The notes under the pieces are model-generated. The model worked only from the letters and a program-made list of their open reading frames with translations, was not told the origin of the DNA and ran no database searches. Below, in pieces: positions 52,269 through 59,905 of a DNA stretch of 64,000 nt (the stretch's first letter is position 1; the number at the start of each line of letters is the position of its first letter). The position numbers and the translations under genes are program-made. This DNA is from Vampirovibrionales bacterium (GTDB lineage: Bacteria; Cyanobacteriota; Vampirovibrionia; Vampirovibrionales; Vampirovibrionaceae), in assembly GCA_029262635.1 (NCBI GenBank), contig JAJCZA010000002.1:248001-312000 (forward strand). Reading direction: 5' to 3'.

Positions 52269-53557
52269 TGAAGATTCTTGTTGTCGATGATGTTGCCTTT
52301 AACCGAAGCTTTTTAAAAAAAGCATTAGCTAAAGCCGGGTACGATATTTATCTGGCAGAAGACGGCATTGCCGCTTTAGCGTTGATTCGCCAACATGATT
52401 TTCCGTTAATTATAACGGATTACATGATGCCGAGTATGGACGGGGTGGGGCTTTATGAACAATGCCAGAACTTGCCTAAGTATAAAAACATGGGGGTTTT
52501 GCTCCTTCCGCTTTTTATCTTGATGACGGCTACAAAAGATGCGAAAGAGCTGAAGGCTATGAAACAAACGAGTGGATTTTTTGACGTGTTTGATGCGCCT
52601 TTGGATATGCCTGAACTCCTTAAAAAAATTAAACAGGTCGAAACCGGCGAGTACTTACGGGAGGAGGAAGTCACAACCCTTAATATTCTTGTGGTCGATC
52701 CTTTTGAAGAGACTTATAAGCTGACCCAGAGCTTAGTCAGCTCAGGGAAGCATCAAATTAAGCGGGCTAAAACCGCGGAAGAGGCTCAGGACATATTTTT
52801 AGCGGATTCACAAATTTCTCTGATTATTTGTGAGTTTGGTTTGGCTGACACAAATGGAATGGAACTGTTTGAGCGTTTTAAAGCCATTGAACGGTTTAAT
52901 GATGAAGGGTTTGTTTCCAAGCCTGATTTTGTTCTGATTACAGAGCCGCTGGATGAGGGAAAAGTTAAAGTTAAAGATATTCAAGATAGCGGTTTAAAAG
53001 ACATTTTAATTAAGCCTTTCCCGGTAGAGTGGCTCGAGGAAAAAATTGTGACTGTTTATAAAAGGCTTTCAAGGGCGCCTAAAGCGGAAAGGCCGGAGAG
53101 CCCTAAGGTTTTAGTCGTTGATGATTTGGGGTTTAACCGGGCGTTTCTGGAGAAAATGGTGAAGAGAAATGGCCGGGAAACAGAAGTGGTTACTTCAGGA
53201 GCAGAGGCACTGACGTCCATTCGAAACGACCCGACGATTCGCCTGGTTATTGTTGATTTAATGATGCCTGAAATGGATGGGATGGAGCTGTTTAAAGCCG
53301 CAACGGCTGATGATTTTAAGTTGAGTCACCCGCTTCCCTCCTTTGTTCTGGTGACGGCATCCAACGATTTTCAGAAACTGGAACAAGCGGAATCCCTTGG
53401 GTTTAAGGAGGTTTTTAGAAAGCCTGTGAATTCAGAAAAATTTAAACGCTGTTTAAACCGCTTGATGCCTTTATCAGTCCCTGAGGCTGAAGTGGTTAAG
53501 ATTGATCCTGCTGAACTTGATAAGCCCGGCGAACCTAGGACTTCGATTGGCTCTTGA
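52268..53557 (+). CDS. Triple receiver-domain protein
   Basis: 429 aa made of three receivers with no output domain. REC1 (1-about 128): Asp51 (ITDYMMP), Thr88, but the usual Lys-Pro reads Ala110-Pro. REC2 (about 138-268): phospho-site is Glu189 (IICEFG), with Thr225 and Lys249 present. REC3 (about 280-402): canonical Asp330 (IVDLMMP), Thr/Ser, Lys385 (FRKPV). Thus one intact, one without Lys, one Glu-bearing. Coupled to HPt; partner kinase not in the window. Overlaps the convergent gene by 23 bp. Confidence 0.9.
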   Translation: MKILVVDDVAFNRSFLKKALAKAGYDIYLAEDGIAALALIRQHDFPLIITDYMMPSMDGVGLYEQCQNLPKYKNMGVLLLPLFILMTATKDAKELKAMKQTSGFFDVFDAPLDMPELLKKIKQVETGEYLREEEVTTLNILVVDPFEETYKLTQSLVSSGKHQIKRAKTAEEAQDIFLADSQISLIICEFGLADTNGMELFERFKAIERFNDEGFVSKPDFVLITEPLDEGKVKVKDIQDSGLKDILIKPFPVEWLEEKIVTVYKRLSRAPKAERPESPKVLVVDDLGFNRAFLEKMVKRNGRETEVVTSGAEALTSIRNDPTIRLVIVDLMMPEMDGMELFKAATADDFKLSHPLPSFVLVTASNDFQKLEQAESLGFKEVFRKPVNSEKFKRCLNRLMPLSVPEAEVVKIDPAELDKPGEPRTSIGS

Positions 53558-54017
53558 CCTGCTTTAACAATTCAGCCTCACTGGCAGGAGGAACCTGTAA
53601 CGCATCGCCTCGGATGGGAAGCTCTAACGCCTTAAGTTGTGTTGTTTGAGGTAGCGGAAAGTGTTTGATTTGCGCGGACATTCGACACATCGGCAGGTTG
53701 CTTTGCGCTTTAATTTTCCCATTTTTATAAAACCGGATGATCGTCCCCTTGGGGCACTGAAATCCACCGGTCATCATTAAATACTCTCGGCAGGCCATGT
53801 ACCAGCCATACCAGTCCACAATGCCTGATTCGGCTTCGATGGCTAAATCCAGGGTTTGGATACGACCTTTTAATACGGCGGGTTGTTTTTTACTGGATTG
53901 AGGAGCGACTTGGGAGGGTTCAACTGTTGGATCAATTTGCAGTTCCTGCGCTTGGATTCCATGGCCGAGCAAAAAGCAAGTGAGTGCTAGTAAAATGTAG
54001 AGGTGTCGAAATTTCAC
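53535..54017 (-). CDS. Hypothetical secreted protein
   Basis: Unrecognised, 160 aa. GTG start at 54017 with AGGAG 6 bp before it. Signal peptide about 1-23 (LLALTCFLLGHGIQAQ). The mature part is Gln/Pro-rich and holds three cysteines (ACREYLM, FQCPKG, PMCRMS) and a WYGWYMACREYL aromatic segment. The convergent overlap with the receiver gene is 23 bp. Confidence 0.66.
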   Translation of the reverse strand: MKFRHLYILLALTCFLLGHGIQAQELQIDPTVEPSQVAPQSSKKQPAVLKGRIQTLDLAIEAESGIVDWYGWYMACREYLMMTGGFQCPKGTIIRFYKNGKIKAQSNLPMCRMSAQIKHFPLPQTTQLKALELPIRGDALQVPPASEAELLKQVKSQSKS

Positions 54018-54334
54018 GAAAACTCCTGTTTATCTCAATTTATTCTAAGTTTATCATTTGAGCCGTCAAAGGACTTCCTTCAAATGGTCGTGGGTCAATT
54101 TGAGCGAGAAAAAACAAGGATGACATGGACTAAACCTTTTTATTGGTGCTAGTTCTGGATTCCCGTCTTCGTAAGAGTGACAAATAATAAGGGAACACGA
54201 AAATCTTAAACTGACTCAGGACCCCTTAAAAATGTTAATTTTTATAAACTTTGCTAAATTTTTACTCAAAATTATCGATAAGAACGAGTAAGAGATGAAG
54301 GAATTCGGGTGTAATCGTCGAAGAAGGTATGTGT
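54018..54334. other. 317-bp gap upstream of the Flp-like protein gene
   Basis: No gene supported. Contains a degenerate dispersed repeat at 54155-54181 and AT-rich sequence; a TCGAAGAAGG ribosome site precedes the ATG at 54335. Confidence 0.5.
54155..54181 (-). repeat. Degenerate copy of dispersed palindromic repeat
   Basis: Reverse complement of CTGGATTCCCGTCTTCG... aligns to the copy at 15955-15981 with about 20 of 27 matches. Confidence 0.55.
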
Positions 54335-55204
54335 ATGTGTCAGGGTGCATTTAAAGGAAAAAGTCTTACAGAGTATATTTTAGTCGCTTTTCTTGTGGGC
54401 CTCGTGGCCATTCCGACTCTTAGTTTTCTGGGAAAAAACCTCGTGGCCGGTTTTGATAACATATCAGCCAGAAATAAAGCCGGTACTGGCGATTTAATGA
54501 CGCTACTCAGCCCTTCTCGTTGGGATGATAGCAGTACAAATATCAACAGCTCTTCAACTATTGGTAACTCTTCAGGCACGAGTAACCCTTATGGCCCAAC
54601 CCAACCGACTGAAACTCTTGCGTTTGATTATGATCCTTCAACGGGTCTTGTGGCGTTGATTGATGTGGGCAGCGGAGCCACGACGACCAGTGGTCAAGGC
54701 ACCGCTTTACTGGTTCAGGGTTTGCAGGATTTGTTAATTGATTACCCGGACGTTTTGACGTCGGAGCAGGAAAATCTGCTTAATCAGCTTATCACTCAGG
54801 GGCTTGCCATGGCCGCTGAGGAAGATCGGTTGGTTAGTACGTATCCTGGGCTTGTTAAAGGCGATGCCCCTAACCTGGCTGTGTTTAGTGGTGGCGGGCT
54901 TGACTCGAGCATTTATCACGATTTCATGGATTTTTCGACGACCTACCAGGCGTTAAACGATTCCATAACAGGTACGGATCCGGTTTCTTTGCAAATACAA
55001 GATGTTATTGAAACCAATTCCACTCTGATTAGTCAGCTTGCCCGTCAAAATTTTATTAAAGCCCAGCTTGATCATGATGGGTATCCTAGCGAAATTGCCG
55101 CTGCAGATTCTAGTACGATTAACGAGAGGGACATCGATGTGACCAGCATTAATATTGATGAGACCGCTCGGGCGACCATAGAAGCCGCGAACGGGATGCC
55201 TTAA
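54335..55204 (+). CDS. Protein with Flp-pilin-like N terminus and large C-terminal part
   Basis: 289 aa. Residues about 6-35, GKSLTEYILVAFLVGLVAIPTL, fit a class III/Flp prepilin: Gly at the cleavage site, Glu at +5 after it, then a 20-residue hydrophobic helix. Behind it are Ser/Thr/Asn-rich segments and about 230 residues of unrecognised sequence, far longer than the 50-80 of Flp pilins. ATG at 54335 is placed 7 bp after AGAAGG (ATG at 54329 is too close). No tad genes are in the window. It may be a minor pilin or adhesin. Confidence 0.7.
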   Translation: MCQGAFKGKSLTEYILVAFLVGLVAIPTLSFLGKNLVAGFDNISARNKAGTGDLMTLLSPSRWDDSSTNINSSSTIGNSSGTSNPYGPTQPTETLAFDYDPSTGLVALIDVGSGATTTSGQGTALLVQGLQDLLIDYPDVLTSEQENLLNQLITQGLAMAAEEDRLVSTYPGLVKGDAPNLAVFSGGGLDSSIYHDFMDFSTTYQALNDSITGTDPVSLQIQDVIETNSTLISQLARQNFIKAQLDHDGYPSEIAAADSSTINERDIDVTSINIDETARATIEAANGMP

Positions 55205-55238
55205 GGCCGGTAATCTCTTATTAACTAAATAAGGGGGG

Positions 55239-56528
55239 TTATGCCGGAATACGAAACATGGCGTAACCAATGTGCCACAGGCTTCGGTAAAAATTACGAG
55301 CTAGGCCGGTGATCACTTCAGGCTCACCGGTGAGTCCCGTTTTTTCAATAACTTTTTTAATGGTTCGTTGGCCATCGGTATTGGCGAACAGGGCCAATTG
55401 CACGCCGGTTAAGGGAACCGCTTTATAAGGCATTCGCTGAATCATGGCTGGCTTTTGAGCCGCTTCATCGGCCTTTTCAAATTTGTTAATCCGTCGAAGG
55501 GGAACATAGTTTAAAAAATCGTCACCCTCAAAATTTAGTTGATACGAGGCTTTATCCCGATCCTTCAGGCACATGTAAAAGGTATGCTTTTTGATGGTGC
55601 CGTTAAATAGTTCCATCATTTTCCACTGCTCTTCCTGAGGCATGGCCTTAATTTTTTCGTACAGGGGGCTTTCCGGTGGAATCTGACCTTCCAGATGGTA
55701 ATTAAAATTATCCAGCCAGCCCATAAACGTCATGTCCACATCACCCACAAAGTTCAGGCAGCCTTCCACGTCGTAAGATAAATCCACGCCTCGAAGAAAA
55801 GCGTCTACCAAACCTGCGTCGAAGTGGAGATCAAAGGCGGTTTGGTTAAACCCATGAACTGGGTGGTTTGGATCCAGCAGGCCCAAGGTTTCACGGACGG
55901 TTTGAACGGCTTCAGGAGAATGGCCCAGATCGGTTGTCTGGAATAGTTTTTGTAATAGGCTGGCACCGGTTCGGCCATAGGTGCCGTACAGCATAATAGC
56001 CATGACTCCTGTTGGCTTCAGGCGGTTCTTTAAACCTTTGACTAATGCTACGGGGTCGCTTAAGTGATTCAGCAAGCCTATAATCTCAATTAAGTCGAAT
56101 GATTGTTCCAATTCGGCGGCTTGTTCTGCCGTTAGGGCCATCAGGGTTAAATTGTCCAGTCCGTGTTTCTCTTTTAGATGCTTTTCATGGGCGAGTGCCG
56201 CTTCGCTAATATCGATGCCGGTGATCTGCGCGTCAGGATGTTCAAAGGCATAACGGGCCGCCGCGTTGGGGCCGCATCCGACAATCAGGATATCGATCTT
56301 TTTGCCGAACGTTTTTTCGTATGCCCCATCCGGCCAATACAAGGGGTGTACTATTTTTGGCGCCGCCGCATCAATTCGTCCGGACTCTTGGTAGGCTTTT
56401 AAGTCTTCAATTGGCTGAGGATACAGCCATTGCTCATAAATCGATGGTTCATCTGTTCTTATTTCAGTTTGACTGCTTGTTTGGTTGCTCATGGCTAAAT
56501 GGTCCTGTGCTAAATTATTCTGCCCCAT
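55239..56528 (-). CDS. Class I SAM-dependent methyltransferase-like protein
   Basis: 429 aa. The N-terminal two-thirds has the Rossmann SAM-binding order: ILIVGCGPNAAARYAFEHPDAQITGIDISE (GxGxN variant), FDLIEIIGLLNHLSD and LKPTGVMAIMLYG. The C-terminal third is a helical region (NTDGQRTIKKVIEKTGL) like winged-helix tails found in methyltransferase-fusion proteins. Substrate unknown. Last gene of the nadA-folP operon, 22 bp after folP; a start at 56492 is an alternative. Confidence 0.8.
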   Translation of the reverse strand: MGQNNLAQDHLAMSNQTSSQTEIRTDEPSIYEQWLYPQPIEDLKAYQESGRIDAAAPKIVHPLYWPDGAYEKTFGKKIDILIVGCGPNAAARYAFEHPDAQITGIDISEAALAHEKHLKEKHGLDNLTLMALTAEQAAELEQSFDLIEIIGLLNHLSDPVALVKGLKNRLKPTGVMAIMLYGTYGRTGASLLQKLFQTTDLGHSPEAVQTVRETLGLLDPNHPVHGFNQTAFDLHFDAGLVDAFLRGVDLSYDVEGCLNFVGDVDMTFMGWLDNFNYHLEGQIPPESPLYEKIKAMPQEEQWKMMELFNGTIKKHTFYMCLKDRDKASYQLNFEGDDFLNYVPLRRINKFEKADEAAQKPAMIQRMPYKAVPLTGVQLALFANTDGQRTIKKVIEKTGLTGEPEVITGLARNFYRSLWHIGYAMFRIPA

Positions 56529-56550
56529 TCGTTATGCTTACGATCTTCTC

Positions 56551-57417
56551 TTAGTGTCGCACAATTTGATCCACAAGGCGAACCACCGGAAGAAGGGCTT
56601 CCACGTTGTGAATTCTCACGAGATCGGCACCTGCTTGAATGGCCAATGTAATGGACGCGGCTGTTAGGGTGTCCCGTTCGTGGGGTGGTGTGTCATGGCC
56701 CAATGTCATAAAAGATTTTCGTGAAAGTCCTACCGCTATTGGGAGTCCCAGGCTTTTTAAGGCCGAAAGCTGTTGCATGAGTATTAAATTATGCGTCTGA
56801 TTTTTACCAAACCCAAACCCAGGATCAACCAGTAACAACTCCCGAGGCACTCTGGCTTGAATGGCTTTATTGGCCTGCTGGCTTAAAAAATGCATCACGT
56901 CATGGGTGACATGGGTATATTGGGGTGAAACCTGCATGGTTTCTGGTGTGCCTTGGCTGTGCATAATAATGAGTCCGGCTTGAAACTGGGCCGCCACAGT
57001 TGCCATGGTGTCGTGGAACTGGAGCCCGGAGACATCATTAATAATACAGGCACCTGCGGATAGCGCTGAAGCCGCCACCTGGGCTTTTCGAGTGTCCACA
57101 CTGATTAACAGGCCGGGGTGTCGTTTCCGGATCAGTCGGATAATGGGCACTACCCGAGTCTGCTCGGTTTCGATTGGGACGGCCTCCGCTCCGGGGCGTG
57201 TGGACTCACCGCCCACATCCACCACGTCTACCCCTAAGGCCACCCATTCGTCGACCATTTCCAGCACAGCTTCCGGATCCGATTCGTACAGCCCCCCATC
57301 GGAAAACGAGTCTGGGGTCAGGTTTAAAATTGCCATGACCAGAGTTCGTTTGTCCCGGCGGGCTTCTGCGAGCTTTAGGGCGAGAGGGTGGACCGCTGAC
57401 GACACGAGGATCTCCAT
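56551..57417 (-). CDS. folP: Dihydropteroate synthase
   Basis: Folate pathway, joins pABA to the pterin diphosphate. 288 aa, TIM barrel: MAILNLTPDSFSDGG, DVGGESTRPGAE, SVDTRKA, INDVSG, and DPGFGFGK, GLSRKSF, all canonical. Five bases after nadA stop, so co-transcribed with nadA and the methyltransferase. Confidence 0.96.
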   Translation of the reverse strand: MEILVSSAVHPLALKLAEARRDKRTLVMAILNLTPDSFSDGGLYESDPEAVLEMVDEWVALGVDVVDVGGESTRPGAEAVPIETEQTRVVPIIRLIRKRHPGLLISVDTRKAQVAASALSAGACIINDVSGLQFHDTMATVAAQFQAGLIIMHSQGTPETMQVSPQYTHVTHDVMHFLSQQANKAIQARVPRELLLVDPGFGFGKNQTHNLILMQQLSALKSLGLPIAVGLSRKSFMTLGHDTPPHERDTLTAASITLAIQAGADLVRIHNVEALLPVVRLVDQIVRH

Positions 57418-57422
57418 TTAGC

Positions 57423-58433
57423 TTAAGCCGTTACAGGGTGATGTTCGGGGGTCAACGATTGTTTTTCGCCACGAGGAACGCGCATCATAGAATCGATGCA
57501 GGCCTTGGCTTTGTCAAAAATTTCTTCAGGAATCTCAATAGGCGTATTATCCCCCATCAGCGATCGTTTAATGTTCTCCAGACGGGTGAGCTTCATGTTG
57601 GGGCAAATGGCGGAAGCTCGGGTGGGCGTGATAAACAATCGATCCGGACAATCCTGAGAGAGCCGCTGACTCACCCCGTCTTCGGTGCAGATGATAAATA
57701 CCCGCTTATCACTGGCCTTGGCTGCTTTAACAATGGCAGTGGTACTGCCGATGAAATCTGCCATTTCTTTAATGGGGTCATCGCATTCCGGGTGCGCCAG
57801 AATAGCCGCATCCGGGTACTCTTTTTTTAGTTTGACCACGTCGCCCACTTCCATTCGCATGTGGGTGGGGCAAAAACCGTCGAAATAAGTGATTTTTATC
57901 TCGGGCACCTGGGTTTGCACATAGCGGGCAAGATTGCGATCGGGCAGGAAGAGAATTTCGTTGGAGCTGGTCTCTTTCGCCGCAAACCGGGCCACATCCG
58001 ACGCGTTGGCACTGGTGCAGCAGTAATCCGACATGGCCTTAATTTCTGCCGAGGTGTTGACGTAAGCCAATACAGGCAAACCCGGATGTTCAGCTTTGAA
58101 TTTCGCCAGATCAGTCGGCGTAATCATATCCGCCATGGGGCATCCAGCGTTAGGATTAGCCAGGTACACGGTTTTATCTGGCGACAGGAGCTTAGCGGTT
58201 TCCGCCATAAAGTGAACGCCGCAAAAGATGATGGTATGGGCATCGGTTTCCGCCGCCTGTTGAGACAGCCCAAGGGAATCGCCATACACATCCGCGACAT
58301 CTTGAACGTCAACCCGTTCGTAGAGGTGTGCCAGAATAAGGGCGCTTTTTTCTTTTTTCAGGGCCTTGATTTCTTTAATGAGCGCCTGTTTCCGTTCCGC
58401 CGGATTCACCATTGCCATATCTCCGAGTCCCAT
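57423..58433 (-). CDS. nadA: Quinolinate synthase A
   Basis: Makes quinolinate from iminoaspartate and DHAP in NAD synthesis. 336 aa with the three-fold domain: LILAHLYERVDVQDVADVYGDSLGLSQ, FCGVHFMAETAKLL, the [4Fe-4S] cysteines in the CTSAN and CPTH/HPECD and ICPNMK segments, and HPECDDP. Start is 58433 or the ATGs at 58418/58412, the latter with a better Shine-Dalgarno. First gene of the operon; nadB/nadC are not in the window. Confidence 0.95.
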   Translation of the reverse strand: MGLGDMAMVNPAERKQALIKEIKALKKEKSALILAHLYERVDVQDVADVYGDSLGLSQQAAETDAHTIIFCGVHFMAETAKLLSPDKTVYLANPNAGCPMADMITPTDLAKFKAEHPGLPVLAYVNTSAEIKAMSDYCCTSANASDVARFAAKETSSNEILFLPDRNLARYVQTQVPEIKITYFDGFCPTHMRMEVGDVVKLKKEYPDAAILAHPECDDPIKEMADFIGSTTAIVKAAKASDKRVFIICTEDGVSQRLSQDCPDRLFITPTRASAICPNMKLTRLENIKRSLMGDNTPIEIPEEIFDKAKACIDSMMRVPRGEKQSLTPEHHPVTA

Positions 58434-58876
58434 CTTTCTTTCTATCTAAAAAATACCGTAAAGAGGCCCCAAAGTAAAAACGATGGAGAGACGGGCGGTG
58501 GGCCCGTTTGAGTTTTTGTTCCCCTGTCACTCTCGCGGAGGTAGGAATAATAGTCGGCGTCAATCGGGAGGTGTTCATGATTTTTCAATTTAAACTAACC
58601 GACTATTAGGAAAGACCGAGGGTCCGTTTGTAAAAGCAAACTGGTCAGGGAGTGATATAGATTGTTATAGCAAAAACCTATACTATTACACTCGTCCCGA
58701 TTTTAGATTTGCTGAAACCCTGACTGTAGTAGAAATTTGTTTGTTTTCGTATTAATGAATTATCTAATCCCTTGAAATACCCTTGAACAGGGGGTTCTGT
58801 TTTTTGAACATCAACAGCTTGTGGAGCAAGTCAGGAAAAATTTTGACCAAAATAGGGGTAGGTCTGTAATTACTCC
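58434..58876. other. 443-bp gap with inverted repeats upstream of HU
   Basis: No gene. Inverted repeat GTCAGGG (58644-58650) and CCCTGAC (58718-58724) enclose a second, weaker pairing of GGGAGTG with CACTCGTCCC; alternative structures are possible. Could be a small RNA or leader; low confidence. Confidence 0.45.
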
Positions 58877-58904
58877 TTGCAATTCATTGAACACACTGTA
58901 TAAT
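58877..58904 (+). promoter_or_regulatory. Promoter of HU gene
   Basis: TTGCAA, 16 bp, TATAAT. Transcription start near 58911 gives a 28-nt leader containing the ribosome-binding site. Confidence 0.65.
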
Positions 58905-58938
58905 CAAGGTTAATTCAATATGAAAGGAGGTGATACAG

Positions 58939-59217
58939 ATGAACAAAGAAGAACTCGTACAAGAGGTAGCTAAGAAAACCAAGTACCCTCAAAAGCAAGT
59001 TGCTGAAATCATTACGCAAACCGTAACCAGCATCCAGAAAACCGTTTCCAAAGGCAAAAAAGTAACTTTGGTTGGTTTTGGTACTTTCGAGCCTCGCAAA
59101 CGTGCTGCTCGTATTGGCCGTAACCCTCAAACCGGTAAAGAACTGAAAATCCCGGCGAAAACCGTTCCGGCTTTCTCCGCAGGTAAGAAGTTCAAAGAAC
59201 TCGTCGCTAAAAAGTAG
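58939..59217 (+). CDS. hup: HU family DNA-binding protein
   Basis: 92 aa. Starts MNKEELVQEVAKKTKYPQKQVAEI; GRNPQTGKELKIPAKTVPAFSAGKKFKELV is the DNA-binding arm with the conserved Arg-Asn-Pro. The ribosome site is AAAGGAGGTGAT, a perfect match to the 16S anti-SD. A longer frame from a GTG at 58930 is inside the ribosome site. Own promoter and terminator: a strongly expressed single gene for nucleoid architecture. Confidence 0.97.
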   Translation: MNKEELVQEVAKKTKYPQKQVAEIITQTVTSIQKTVSKGKKVTLVGFGTFEPRKRAARIGRNPQTGKELKIPAKTVPAFSAGKKFKELVAKK

Positions 59218-59242
59218 TCACGAGCTTTTTTTATACCTTTTT

Positions 59243-59284
59243 AAAACCCATCATGTGATAGCAATGCCGATCATGATGGGTTTT
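59243..59284 (+). terminator. Terminator of HU
   Basis: 13-bp stem AAAACCCATCATG/CATGATGGGTTTT with a 16-nt loop, T-run directly after. Confidence 0.85.
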
Positions 59285-59335
59285 TGATGTATTCTGTCTT
59301 AATATGAGTAACCGCAATAGAGAGAATGTCCATTC

Positions 59336-59905
59336 ATGACCCGTGCTATTTTCCTTGATCGAGACGGGACCCTGAACGTCGAATCTGGCTACATCCGGGA
59401 AGTGGACAAGCTGGTTCTTATTTCTGGCGCAGCTCAGGCGGTTAAACAGCTAAATGATGCCGGCATTTTAACGGTTTTAACGACGAATCAGTCGGGTGTG
59501 GCTCGGGGTTTTTATGATGAGGCCCATATTCATGCTCTTCACCATCGGCTGAGCCATCTATTGAAAGCCGAGGCTGGCGCTCATCTGGATTTGGTTTTGT
59601 ACTGCCCACATCACCCTCGGGGGACTGTGGACGCTTATCGACAAGATTGCCACTGCCGAAAGCCGGAAATTGGTATGATTGAAGAAGCTTGCGAGCGGTT
59701 TCCGGAGATTGACCGGAGCGAGTCCTATGTGTTTGGCGATAAGGCCACGGATGTGGAACTGGCTGTTAACGCCGGATGTAAAAGCGTCCTGCTAAAAACC
59801 GGTTATGGCCAGAAAGTCATTGACGGCAAGTATCAAGTGCTCAACCACCAACCGGACTACGTGTTTGATGATATTCGCCAAGCCGTTACTTATCTTTTTA
59901 AATAG
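59336..59905 (+). CDS. gmhB: D-glycero-D-manno-heptose 1,7-bisphosphate 7-phosphatase (GmhB-like)
   Basis: 189-aa HAD-IIIA phosphatase. Motif I is FLDRDGTLNVESGYI (nucleophile Asp and DxD), motif II TTNQSG, a Cys-rich zinc loop CPHHP...CHCRKP, and motif IV FGDKATDVELAVNAGC. With rfaE2 (45463) this indicates LPS inner-core heptose synthesis, although histidinol phosphatase is a relative. Convergent with the ADA-like gene, 16-bp overlap. Confidence 0.9.
   Translation: MTRAIFLDRDGTLNVESGYIREVDKLVLISGAAQAVKQLNDAGILTVLTTNQSGVARGFYDEAHIHALHHRLSHLLKAEAGAHLDLVLYCPHHPRGTVDAYRQDCHCRKPEIGMIEEACERFPEIDRSESYVFGDKATDVELAVNAGCKSVLLKTGYGQKVIDGKYQVLNHQPDYVFDDIRQAVTYLFK

Noticed and set aside
57861-58511. 216-aa plus-strand frame opposite nadA
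   Set aside because: Antisense shadow of a confident gene.
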